Positions 7,003 through 14,323 of a DNA stretch of 18,877 nucleotides are shown here, piece by piece (the first letter of the stretch is position 1; every line of letters begins with the position of its first letter). Location of the stretch: the NCBI GenBank assembly GCA_045106825.1, contig JBGCFH010000202.1, forward strand, positions 1 through 18,877, read 5' to 3'. The notes beneath the pieces are model-generated. The model was not told the DNA's origin. It was given only the letters and a program-made list of their open reading frames with translations, and made no database searches. This DNA is from CAWVWD01 sp045106825. GTDB lineage: Bacteria; Bacteroidota; Bacteroidia; Chitinophagales; Saprospiraceae. A program made the translations under genes and the position numbers.

Positions 7003-8136
7003 ATGAAGCATAAAATTTGGCTTTCGATACTTTGCTTTTTAGCAACGACTTCAATGGTTTTTAGCCAAAAGATACAACTGCGGAATGCGTCCTTTGAAGG
7101 AACACCTCAACATAGTACAACGCCGTCAGGCTGGTATGATTGTGGGCTAAATGACGAATCACCTCCTGATATTCAGCCTGGTTTCTTTAAAGTTACGAAA
7201 GCAGCCGCTGATAAGAAAACGTATATTGGTTTGGTGACACGAGATAATGATACTTGGGAAGGAATGGGACAGCGATTAAGTTCTCCGATGAAAGCAGGTA
7301 AATGTTATAGTTTTAGTGTTTCGTTGGCTCGTGCAGAGAAGTATATTAGTTTGACCAAAACAACAAGAGTTGAGGAAAACTTTAATAAACCGATTCGACT
7401 TCGAGTTTGGGGCGGAACAAGCTATTGTAGTAAAAAAGAAAAAATAGCAGAAAGTATTACAATCAAACATACTTCGTGGAAAAATTATACTTTTGAATTT
7501 ACACCAAAAGGAAATTATAATTATATCTTCTTAGAGGCGTTTTTTGAACCGTCGTTATTTCCGTATAATGGTAATATTTTAGTTGATGAATGTTCGGCAT
7601 TGATTCCGTGTGATGAGGTGAAAGATGAACCTATTGCAGAAAAGCCAAAGACGCAACCAAAACCGAAAACACAACCGAAACCAAAGACACAACCGAAACC
7701 AGAAGCAACGACAAAACCGAAAGCGGAAATTAAACCAAAAAAGAAAGTCATTACACCAGATTTAGATCGATCTAAAATTAAGGCTGGAACTATAATTCAG
7801 GTAAATAAACTTTATTTTAAAGCAGATTCGTTTAAAATAGAAAAGACTTCTTTTGCAGCACTAAATGAAGTTTATGACTTTTTAATTGAAAATCCTGATG
7901 TAAAAATAGAAATTGGTGGACATACCAATGGTGTTCCTCCTCATGCTTATTGCGATAGGCTTTCTGCTTCAAGGGCGAAAGCAGTTATGGAATATTTGAA
8001 CAAAAAAGGAATTGCTCGTTCTCGATTGACGTATAAAGGCTATGGTAAACGAAAACCGATTGCTACAAATGAAACGAAAGCTGGTCGAACAAAGAATCAA
8101 CGGGTTGAAATTAAGATTACAAGTTTTAAGGGTTGA
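7003..8136 (+). CDS. Secreted protein with lectin-like N-domain, KPKTQP linker and OmpA C-domain
   Basis: This is a 377-residue envelope protein. Residues 1-21 form a Sec signal peptide (cleavage expected after VFS). Residues about 22-203 resemble a beta-sandwich carbohydrate-binding-type domain: it has NASFEG near the start, cysteines at 47, 101, 142, 197 and 203, and an ILVDECSAL end. A Pro/Lys-rich linker follows (about 210-247) with repeated KPKTQP units. Residues about 262-374 are an OmpA-like peptidoglycan-binding domain containing IGGHTNG, LSASRAKAVMEYL, GYGKRKP and NQRVEI. R324 matches the conserved meso-DAP-contacting Arg, but N309 stands where the conserved Asp usually is. The N-domain's ligand is unknown. 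The likely role is anchoring a surface or periplasmic binding domain to the cell wall. It is a single-gene unit with a strong terminator after it. Confidence 0.88.
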   Translation: MKHKIWLSILCFLATTSMVFSQKIQLRNASFEGTPQHSTTPSGWYDCGLNDESPPDIQPGFFKVTKAAADKKTYIGLVTRDNDTWEGMGQRLSSPMKAGKCYSFSVSLARAEKYISLTKTTRVEENFNKPIRLRVWGGTSYCSKKEKIAESITIKHTSWKNYTFEFTPKGNYNYIFLEAFFEPSLFPYNGNILVDECSALIPCDEVKDEPIAEKPKTQPKPKTQPKPKTQPKPEATTKPKAEIKPKKKVITPDLDRSKIKAGTIIQVNKLYFKADSFKIEKTSFAALNEVYDFLIENPDVKIEIGGHTNGVPPHAYCDRLSASRAKAVMEYLNKKGIARSRLTYKGYGKRKPIATNETKAGRTKNQRVEIKITSFKG

Positions 8137-8186
8137 TAGATTAGTTGTTATATTGTTTTGACGAATTGAATTTGGTCGTATTTAAT

Positions 8187-8231
8187 AAAAAAGTGTTTGT
8201 GATACTTGATTGTGTCACAAGCACTTTTTTT
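8187..8231 (+). terminator. Intrinsic terminator after the OmpA-domain gene
   Basis: A 16-bp stem (AAAAAAGTGTTTGTGA with TCACAAGCACTTTTTT, one G-U pair) has a 12-base loop and ends in a T run. It lies about 50 bases past the stop. The A-rich left arm gives it bidirectional character. Confidence 0.9.
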
Positions 8232-8293
8232 ATAAATTGTTTTGAGTAATAAAAAATCTATACTTTCGCTCAAATTCCTACCAAAGAAAATAC

Positions 8294-8301
8294 TAATTTT
8301 G
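8294..8301 (+). promoter_or_regulatory. Possible -7 element of serC
   Basis: TAATTTTG fits TAnnTTTG exactly and lies 38 bases before the start codon. No TTG sits at the expected distance upstream. A second candidate, TACTTTCG at 8261-8268, is one mismatch from consensus. A short hairpin (GATTTTTT/AAAAAATC, about 8312-8329) lies between this element and the ATG. Confidence 0.4.
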
Positions 8302-8339
8302 CATGGTAAACGATTTTTTGAAAAAATCATGGAAGTATA

Positions 8340-9407
8340 ATGAAAAAGCATAATTTTAGTTCAGGACCAGCAATTTTACCACAAAGTGTGATGGAAGAAG
8401 CTGCAAAGGCAATTGTTGATTGGAACGGCATTGGTTTATCCGTTTTGGAAGTATCTCATCGAAGTAAGGAGTTTTCGGCAGTGATGGAAGAAGCTCAACA
8501 ACTTACTAAAGAATTGTTACATATCGGAGATGATTATAGTGTTTTGTTTTTGACAGGTGGGGCGAGTTCACAATTTTATATGACTGCAATAAATCTGTTA
8601 AATCAAGATGAAACAGCTTGTTATATTGATACAGGAAACTGGTCTGCAAAAGCAATTAATGAAGGTAAAGTATTTGGAAATATTGAGGTTGTTGCTTCTT
8701 CTAAAGATAGAAATTATGTCTATATTCCAAAAGAATTTGTATTACCTGATAATGCTAAATATCTACATATCACAACTAATAATACCGTTCAAGGAACACA
8801 ATTCCATCAAATTCCTGATGTGAATATTCCTTTAGTTGCTGATATGTCTTCAGATATTTTTAGCCGCCCAATTGATATTCATAAATATGGATTAATATAT
8901 GCTGGCGCTCAAAAAAATATGGGACCAGCTGGTACAACAATGGTCATTGTTCGTAAGGATTTAGTTGGAAAACTAAATAGACAAATTCCTACAATGCTGG
9001 ATTATACAACGCATGTTAATAAAAACTCAATGTTTAATACACCGCCAGTATTTCCTGTTTTTGTGTCTATGTTGACGTTGAGATGGCTAAAAGCTCAAGG
9101 AGGAGTTGAAGCAATGGAACAAATCAATATTGCGAAAGCAAAAATGTTGTATGATGAAATTGATAGAAACACGTGTTTTAGAGGTCGAGTTGATAAAGCT
9201 GATAGATCGTTGATGAATGTAGCGTTTTTTGCAGAAACGCCCGAGTTAGAAAAAGCTTTTTATAAGGTTTGTGAGGCAGAAAGTATTTCACGTATTAATG
9301 GTTATAGAACGATTGGCGGATTTCGAGCGTCTATTTATAATGCTATGCCAACATCAAGTGTAGAACATCTGGTACATGTAATGCAACAATTTGAAGCACA
9401 ACATTAG
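8340..9407 (+). CDS. serC: Phosphoserine aminotransferase
   Basis: SerC converts 3-phosphohydroxypyruvate and glutamate to phosphoserine and 2-oxoglutarate in the serine pathway, and can also serve pyridoxal phosphate synthesis. The protein has 355 residues, normal for the family, and begins with the characteristic NFSSGPAILP. Residues visible include GGASSQF (73-79, phosphate-binding loop), W101, DMSSDIFSRP (168-177), and the PLP-linking K192 in YAGAQKNMGPAG. The C-terminal GGFRASIYNA (326-335) contains the substrate-binding Arg. It is expected to act as a cytoplasmic homodimer. Many Bacteroidota keep serA directly after serC; here the gene is alone, closed by its own terminator, so serA must be elsewhere. 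Confidence 0.98.
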   Translation: MKKHNFSSGPAILPQSVMEEAAKAIVDWNGIGLSVLEVSHRSKEFSAVMEEAQQLTKELLHIGDDYSVLFLTGGASSQFYMTAINLLNQDETACYIDTGNWSAKAINEGKVFGNIEVVASSKDRNYVYIPKEFVLPDNAKYLHITTNNTVQGTQFHQIPDVNIPLVADMSSDIFSRPIDIHKYGLIYAGAQKNMGPAGTTMVIVRKDLVGKLNRQIPTMLDYTTHVNKNSMFNTPPVFPVFVSMLTLRWLKAQGGVEAMEQINIAKAKMLYDEIDRNTCFRGRVDKADRSLMNVAFFAETPELEKAFYKVCEAESISRINGYRTIGGFRASIYNAMPTSSVEHLVHVMQQFEAQH

Positions 9408-9502
9408 GTAATTCAAGTTGTGGGTTACGAGTTGATACTCGAATAGTCCAGCATTTCGATTACATCATGATTTAAAAGGAGCATAAGACTAATTAAGTAT
9501 AT

Positions 9503-9538
9503 AAAAATGGGTTTCATATCATCATGAAACCCATTTTT
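9503..9538. terminator. Bidirectional intrinsic terminator between serC and the anti-sigma-like gene
   Basis: A perfect 15-bp stem (AAAAATGGGTTTCAT at 9503-9517, ATGAAACCCATTTTT at 9524-9538) has a 6-base loop. It sits between convergent genes, 14 bp past the stop of the reverse gene, and has A and T runs on both sides. Confidence 0.93.
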
Positions 9539-9552
9539 ATTATATTTAATGC

Positions 9553-10059
9553 TTATCCTTGCAATTGTCGATTTAATACAACTAATTGCCTGTCTACCCA
9601 AAATAAAAAACTAAAAGTCAATACAATTACCCATACATTCATGATGATTGGTTTTGCCATAAAGTACAAAAATTGACTGATATAATAAGTTACAGAATTG
9701 AACTCTGATTCAAAAATCATTTTATTACTTACAGGACAAGCCAAAGTTACAAACATCAATGTGAGTAATACAGTGATTCCTCCAAAAGCTACGATTCCTT
9801 TCCAGTATTTTTTAAATTGTGGCTTGATTTCATTATATCCTAATTCGATTTCAACCAGACAATTTTTAATAGGATTAATTTTATCTTCTTTAATCTCATG
9901 AACAGCATTACTAAACTGAGTATTAAAAAACATTAAATCATCCAAATTTTTATTACAATGCGAACATTGTGTTAAATGTTCTTCTATCTGAAGTACTTCC
10001 TCTTTTGTAAGTTCATTATCAAGATATTCCCACAGTTTTTCTTCATCGATGCACTTCAT
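9553..10059 (-). CDS. Orphan anti-sigma-like zinc-finger membrane protein
   Basis: This 168-residue protein has an N-terminal cytoplasmic zinc-finger anti-sigma (ZAS, zf-HC2) domain. C3, H28, C32 and C35 match the C-x24-H-x3-C-x2-C arrangement within EEHLTQCSHC. The helical segment after it is acidic and Lys-rich. Two hydrophobic segments follow (about 88-109 and 138-155), with a third weaker one at 124-136, so it should sit in the inner membrane with the zinc domain inside. Such proteins usually hold an ECF sigma factor inactive and are encoded directly after it. Here the upstream neighbour is divergent rplY and no sigma gene is in the window. The partner is therefore unlinked, or the protein has another role. 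No sensor domain is visible outside the membrane. Confidence 0.85.
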   Translation of the reverse strand: MKCIDEEKLWEYLDNELTKEEVLQIEEHLTQCSHCNKNLDDLMFFNTQFSNAVHEIKEDKINPIKNCLVEIELGYNEIKPQFKKYWKGIVAFGGITVLLTLMFVTLACPVSNKMIFESEFNSVTYYISQFLYFMAKPIIMNVWVIVLTFSFLFWVDRQLVVLNRQLQG

Positions 10060-10089
10060 ACGTTTTATTTATTCCTATGTTTTTTGACT

Positions 10090-10118
10090 AAAAAATACAC
10101 ACAGTAGTATTCAATCAA
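10090..10118 (-). promoter_or_regulatory. Possible promoter of the anti-sigma-like gene
   Basis: On the reverse strand TTG (10118-10116) is followed after 18 bases by TATTTTTT (10097-10090), which fits TAnnTTTG except the last base. It lies about 30 bases before the start codon. The TTG falls inside a 30-bp palindrome. Confidence 0.4.
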
Positions 10119-10137
10119 CAAATTTGTTAATTGAATA
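10108..10137. promoter_or_regulatory. 30-bp near-perfect palindrome, possible operator
   Basis: Left half TATTCAATCAACAAA mirrors right half TTTGTTAATTGAATA with a single mismatched pair (14 of 15 pairs). It overlaps the -33 part of the candidate promoter for the anti-sigma-like gene, which fits a repressor or activator site. A hairpin role is less likely because there is no loop. Confidence 0.55.
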
Positions 10138-10372
10138 TTTAACAAAAAAAAATAATAATAAGGTTTTAATGAATTTGTGTTTTGTATTGAAAGGGACTTA
10201 CTCTTTTTGTTATGGTATTCTGTCTGTAAGTTAGGTCTGTAATACATTTTCGAGCATTAAATTGTTTAAATAAAAGTATGAAAAATGGCGTAAATTCTTA
10301 AAATCTACTTTATTTATAATTAGTACAAATAATATTTATCTTTTCTAAGAAGAAAGATTAAATTATATTACC

Positions 10373-10400
10373 TTGATTTACAATAAAATAACTAATTTTG
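10373..10400 (+). promoter_or_regulatory. Promoter candidate of rplY
   Basis: TTG at 10373-10375 is followed after 17 bases by TAATTTTG (10393-10400), an exact fit to TAnnTTTG. It predicts a leader of about 115 bases before the rplY start. Confidence 0.6.
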
Positions 10401-10404
10401 CACC

Positions 10405-10490
10405 GCTTTTGATTAAAGCACTTATTAGATTTCTATTTTTAGAATCATAAGTTATTGTAATTAAACAAGTTAGGGTCAGAAATCCTAATC
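10405..10490 (+). ncRNA. Structured leader of rplY (candidate cis-regulatory RNA)
   Basis: The presumed 5' leader holds a small GCTTT/AAAGC stem (about 10405-10419). A longer hairpin pairs ACTTAT (10420-10425) with ATAAGT (10447-10452) and GATTTCT with AGAATC inside it. A third hairpin has stem TTAGG/CCTAA (10470-10488). Ribosomal protein genes often have autoregulatory leaders; this one matches no class I can name, so the call is inference from position and folding. Confidence 0.35.
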
Positions 10491-10520
10491 TATTAAATAA
10501 CAAACTAAATATTAAAAATC

Positions 10521-11114
10521 ATGCAAACAGTCGCAATTGAGGGTACACTGAGAGAAGCATTCGGCAAAAAAGCTACAAAAAGTCTTCGCAAACAAGGATT
10601 AGTACCATGTGTTGCATATAGTGGTGAGACAACTTTTCACTTCACTACTCCGAGTACTGCTTTCAAAAATTTGATTTATACACCGGATTTCAAAGTTGCT
10701 GAAATCACTCTTGATGGTCAAACTCATCGTGCTATCTTAAAGGATGCTCAGTATCATCCTGTTACAGATGCTGTAATGCACATTGACTTTTTGTTATTGG
10801 TAGACGGTCGAAACTTAATAACACAAGTACCTGTAAAAACAGAAGGTGTAGCACCAGGTGTAAAATTAGGTGGTAAGTTAACACAAGTAACTCGTCGAGT
10901 AAAAATCAAAACAACACCTGAAAATTTAGTAGATCACATGTTAGTTGATGTATCAGATTTAGATTTAGGTAGATCGGTTCGAGTACGTGATTTAAAATCT
11001 GTTGACGGAGTTGAAGTTATGACTTCACCAGGTATTCCATTGGCTTCTGTTGAAATTCCTCGTGCTTTACGTTCTGCTCAAACAGCAGCAGCAAAAGAAG
11101 GAGAAGAAGCTTAA
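10521..11114 (+). CDS. rplY: 50S ribosomal protein bL25, long (Ctc/TL5) form
   Basis: This 197-residue protein binds 5S rRNA in the large ribosomal subunit. Residues about 1-92 are the L25 beta-barrel, with REAFGKKATKSLRKQGLVPC near the start and AQYHPVTDAVMHIDFL at its end. Residues about 95-180 are the TL5-type C-terminal beta domain (VPVKTEGVAPGVKLGG, LDLGRSVRV). A short acidic Ala/Glu tail (KEGEEA) follows. The two-domain length is usual for Bacteroidota and for Thermus TL5. In many relatives the gene follows prs; here it stands alone, with its own promoter candidate and a strong terminator. Confidence 0.97.
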   Translation: MQTVAIEGTLREAFGKKATKSLRKQGLVPCVAYSGETTFHFTTPSTAFKNLIYTPDFKVAEITLDGQTHRAILKDAQYHPVTDAVMHIDFLLLVDGRNLITQVPVKTEGVAPGVKLGGKLTQVTRRVKIKTTPENLVDHMLVDVSDLDLGRSVRVRDLKSVDGVEVMTSPGIPLASVEIPRALRSAQTAAAKEGEEA

Positions 11115-11117
11115 TCA

Positions 11118-11146
11118 TTCAATAATTTCAAATTATCATTATTGAA
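11118..11146 (+). terminator. Weak hairpin just after rplY
   Basis: A 9-bp AT-only stem, TTCAATAAT (11118-11126) with ATTATTGAA (11138-11146), begins 3 bases past the rplY stop. It may protect the mRNA end or assist the stronger terminator downstream. Confidence 0.4.
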
Positions 11147-11159
11147 TTGTTTTTATAAT

Positions 11160-11195
11160 AAAAAGACGTAACTACTTTGGTTACGTCTTTTTTTG
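11160..11195 (+). terminator. Intrinsic terminator of rplY
   Basis: A perfect 13-bp stem (AAAAAGACGTAAC with GTTACGTCTTTTT) around TACTTTG is followed by further T residues. It separates rplY from the antiporter gene. Confidence 0.93.
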
Positions 11196-11241
11196 TAGAT
11201 TTATATTTTAAGATTAAAATTATTAAAATTAAATAGCAAAC

Positions 11242-12174
11242 ATGGATTTACTACTTTGGCCAGGAATTTTTATTGTGAGTTTAGCGTTTTTGGTGAAGGC
11301 CTCTGATTGGTTTGTCAATGGTGCAGAAACAATTGGTATCGCACTTGGTATTCCTCCTTTTATTGTTGGTGTTACAATTGTAGCCGTCGGTACATCACTA
11401 CCTGAGTTGGCATCTTCTATTTCTGCTGTTTTTGCTGGTAGTACCGATATTGTAGCAGGCAATGCTATCGGTTCTAATATTACGAATATTGTATTAGTGA
11501 TGGGTTTAGTGGCTATTTTTAGCAAACAAAAGATTGAAATAAAACGGGATATTATGGATGTTGATATTCCAATGTTAGTAGCTTCGGCTTTACTTTTATG
11601 GTTTTTGATTGCTGATTTGAATTTTACGATGTTAGATGCCGCTATGTTAATTGCTGGTATGTTTATATTTTTGGCTTATACATTTACAAAATCTGGCGAT
11701 GATGAAGAAGAAATTACACGTCAAAAAATTGGATGGCAAACAATTGCTTTAGTCATAGGAAGTGGTGCATTAATTTATTTTAGTGCCAATTATACTGTAA
11801 TGGCTATTCAAGAAATCTCGGATTTATTAGGTATCGGAACAGGTGTAATCGCATTGAGTTTAGTCGCATTAGGAACATCGCTTCCAGAAGTTTTAGTAAG
11901 CGTTACAGCGGCTCGAAAAGGTAATACAGAGATTGCTTTTGGTAATGTAATAGGATCTAACATTTTTAATACTTTCGCCGTAATGGGGATTCCAAGATTT
12001 TTAGGACCAATTGAAATTCCTGCTTCAATTATAGAATTCAGCTTACCAATGATGGTTGGGATTACAATATTTTTTGCGATTATTTGTCTGTCTCGAAGAA
12101 TTTCTCGTTTTGAAGGAATGTTTCTTTTATTATTCTACCTTGTATTTATGATTGGTTTATTTAGTAATATATAA
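11242..12174 (+). CDS. Calcium/sodium antiporter, CaCA family (YrbG-like)
   Basis: This 310-residue inner-membrane protein has about ten hydrophobic segments in two homologous halves, as in the Ca2+/cation antiporter family. It is expected to exchange cytoplasmic Ca2+ for external Na+. The two signature alpha-repeats are plain: GTSLPE at 50-55 with GNAIGSNI at 73-80, and GTSLPE at 211-216 with GNVIGSNI at 234-241. E55 and E216 are the central ion-binding acids, and N79/N240 lie in the paired motifs. A short acidic loop (SGDDEEEITR, 151-160) links the halves; there is no large regulatory loop, as usual for prokaryotes. The substrate could include K+ or another cation. It stands alone behind the rplY terminator. 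Confidence 0.93.
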   Translation: MDLLLWPGIFIVSLAFLVKASDWFVNGAETIGIALGIPPFIVGVTIVAVGTSLPELASSISAVFAGSTDIVAGNAIGSNITNIVLVMGLVAIFSKQKIEIKRDIMDVDIPMLVASALLLWFLIADLNFTMLDAAMLIAGMFIFLAYTFTKSGDDEEEITRQKIGWQTIALVIGSGALIYFSANYTVMAIQEISDLLGIGTGVIALSLVALGTSLPEVLVSVTAARKGNTEIAFGNVIGSNIFNTFAVMGIPRFLGPIEIPASIIEFSLPMMVGITIFFAIICLSRRISRFEGMFLLLFYLVFMIGLFSNI

Positions 12175-12179
12175 CTGAT

Positions 12180-12260
12180 AAAAGGACTTTCTCATAGAAG
12201 TAATTTGAACCACAAAAGAATCAAAAGACATATATTAAAAATTTTATGAGAAAGCCTTTT
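12180..12260. terminator. Large-loop inverted repeat between antiporter and amylase genes
   Basis: AAAAGG(A)CTTTCTCAT (12180-12195) pairs with ATGAGAAAGCCTTTT (12246-12260), leaving one bulged A and a 50-base loop. It lies between convergent genes, 6 bp past the antiporter stop. It probably ends transcription, but the long loop is unusual and suggests a small insertion inside an older terminator. Confidence 0.6.
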
Positions 12261-12333
12261 AACTGATAATTAGCCTAACATTAATAAAAATAAGGGAAAC
12301 GAAAAGTCTCTTCACTAAGGTTTATTAATCCAT

Positions 12334-14205
12334 TTATTTTAATTCAATAATCTTAGTTTCATAACCTCCTAAATTCATCGAGCTCAATTCAATATTTTTA
12401 TTAGTAAAAATATCCGTACCAGATGTATAATGTTGTAATTGTTCATGATAGCGATTTGTTTGAATCGTTATCGGGTCAGCGTGTGTATTCATAACAATCA
12501 TCACTGATTTAGAATTATCTTCTAAGTAACGAAAATAGACATAAACACCATTTTCAGGAACGAATTGAACCAATTTTCCTTCTGTCAATGCTTCGCTATT
12601 TTTACGATAATTTAATAATGTTTTCGTATGATTGAAAATATCTTTTTCGATTTCATTTCTTCCGCTTTCGCTAAATTTGTCTACGTCACCACCAAAACCA
12701 CCAGGGAAATTTTGACGTAAGTAGCCATGATCTTTTTCACCATCACTGTTCATCATAATTTCTGTTCCATAATAGATCATTGGCGTTCCACGAGTTGTCA
12801 ATAAGAACGATAAAGCAGATTTTACTTTCGTTGAATTTCCACCCATTGAAGTCGCCAAACGAGTGACATCGTGATTATCTAAAAAGGTTACATTATTTTG
12901 AGGATTAGCGTAAGCAATATCTTTAGCTAAAGTATAATAAATCTTTGCAGCTCCGTCCGTCCAACCTTGCGAATTATTTAAAGCATCATTGATAGCATAA
13001 TACACTTGAAAATCAGTAACTGAAGGTAGGTTCGTATCGTGACCAGAATCCATTCCATTATTATCGGTAAAGAAGGCTTGAGTAACGACTCCATGAACCC
13101 AAGTTTCACCAAAAATCGTAAAATTTGGATACTCATCAAGAATCGCTTTACACCATTTTGACGTAAATTTTTTGTCAGGATAAGCGTAAGTATCGACTCG
13201 AAAACCATCTAAACCCGAAAACTCAATCCACCATATATTATTTTGAATCAAGTAAGTCGCTAAATGTTCATCTTGTTGATTCAAGTCAGGCATATGTGTA
13301 TCAAACCAACCGTCAGACATACGCATCTTGTCATAATCTGAAGCATAAGGGTCGAATAGAGTAGGTGCTCGATAAGTCGTTTTGGTAAATGTATCAAATT
13401 GGTGAATCCACGTTTCGGTTGGTAAATCTTTCATCCACCAATGTTGGTCGCCGATGTGATTATGTACAATATCCTTAATAACTTTGATGTCTTTTTTATG
13501 TGCTTTTTTGACCATTTTTTTATACAAATCATTCGTACCAAAACGTCTATCAATTTGATAAAAGTCAGTTGCAGCATAACCATGATAAGATTCGTGAGGT
13601 TGGTCATTTTCGATTTCTGGATTTAACCAAACTGCTGTGATTCCTAAATCTGCCAAATAATCAAATTTATTAATTATTCCTTGCAAATCTCCACCATGAC
13701 GACCCAAACTCTCTTGACTTTTCGCTTCTTTCATACCTTCAATCGTATCATTAGAAGGATCACCATTAGCAAAACGGTCAGGAAAAATTAAGTAAATTAC
13801 ATCTTTGGGCGAAAGCCCAGTCATTTTCTTTGGATTTAAGTTACGTTCTCGCAATTCGTATTCTAATTTGAATTTTTTACCATTTTTCTCAAATACCAAA
13901 GGTACTTTTCCAGCAATAGCATTTTTCAAATTCAGTTTTACAAATTTGTAATTTGGATTGTCGCTATTTTTATCAGCAACAATTTCTACTCTACTATCGG
14001 CAGAAGTAACCGAGTAATCTGCAATATTTTTTTGATGAATCATTACTTCGACTTCAGGATTATTCATTCCAATCCACCAAAACATTGGTTCAACATGTTG
14101 TGTTTCTAAATCACCATCAAACTCAACATTAGCAACACTTGAACCAGTATTACAACTTTGAAACATTAATGCAATTCCAAAAAAAAGTAGTATTATTTTT
14201 CTCAT
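12334..14205 (-). CDS. GH13 alpha-amylase/neopullulanase lipoprotein (SusA-like)
   Basis: This 623-residue starch- or maltodextrin-degrading enzyme acts on alpha-1,4 linkages. Residues 1-17 are a lipoprotein signal with lipidated C18 (MFQSC); no acidic residues follow the Cys, so surface export is not indicated and a periplasmic position is likely. Residues about 35-120 are the cyclomaltodextrinase-type N-domain (HVEPMFWWIGM). The GH13 barrel (about 130-530) has DIVHNH (245-250), GFRVD with nucleophile D338, FGETW with acid/base E367, and FLDNHD with D446. A beta-sandwich C-domain ends the protein. It resembles neopullulanase or cyclomaltodextrinase; the exact specificity cannot be read. No SusC/SusD pair lies nearby. 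The mltA-like gene lies 118 bp upstream on the same strand. Confidence 0.95.
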   Translation of the reverse strand: MRKIILLFFGIALMFQSCNTGSSVANVEFDGDLETQHVEPMFWWIGMNNPEVEVMIHQKNIADYSVTSADSRVEIVADKNSDNPNYKFVKLNLKNAIAGKVPLVFEKNGKKFKLEYELRERNLNPKKMTGLSPKDVIYLIFPDRFANGDPSNDTIEGMKEAKSQESLGRHGGDLQGIINKFDYLADLGITAVWLNPEIENDQPHESYHGYAATDFYQIDRRFGTNDLYKKMVKKAHKKDIKVIKDIVHNHIGDQHWWMKDLPTETWIHQFDTFTKTTYRAPTLFDPYASDYDKMRMSDGWFDTHMPDLNQQDEHLATYLIQNNIWWIEFSGLDGFRVDTYAYPDKKFTSKWCKAILDEYPNFTIFGETWVHGVVTQAFFTDNNGMDSGHDTNLPSVTDFQVYYAINDALNNSQGWTDGAAKIYYTLAKDIAYANPQNNVTFLDNHDVTRLATSMGGNSTKVKSALSFLLTTRGTPMIYYGTEIMMNSDGEKDHGYLRQNFPGGFGGDVDKFSESGRNEIEKDIFNHTKTLLNYRKNSEALTEGKLVQFVPENGVYVYFRYLEDNSKSVMIVMNTHADPITIQTNRYHEQLQHYTSGTDIFTNKNIELSSMNLGGYETKIIELK

Positions 14206-14275
14206 AATTTGTCATAGTTTAAAATGAATATAATCTTAAAAGTAAGACGACTTTTACTTTAAACTATGACAAATT
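14206..14275 (-). promoter_or_regulatory. 18-bp perfect inverted repeat abutting the amylase start codon
   Basis: AATTTGTCATAGTTTAAA (14206-14223) and its exact complement (14258-14275) enclose 34 bases that contain a further AAAGTAA/TTACTTT pair. The inner arm touches the ATG. In a transcript reading through from the upstream gene this would form a strong hairpin over the translation start region. It could instead be a pair of protein-binding sites. Confidence 0.7.
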
Positions 14276-14323
14276 ATTAAAAAAATGATTATTAATATCC
14301 TATACGAAGGAATAGGATTCAAT

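Noticed and set aside
10065..10247. 60-residue reverse ORF upstream of the anti-sigma-like gene
   Set aside because: Composition is that of translated AT-rich noncoding DNA (Tyr, Asn, Leu, Lys runs), and it spans the candidate promoter and palindrome. No motif of a sigma factor is present.
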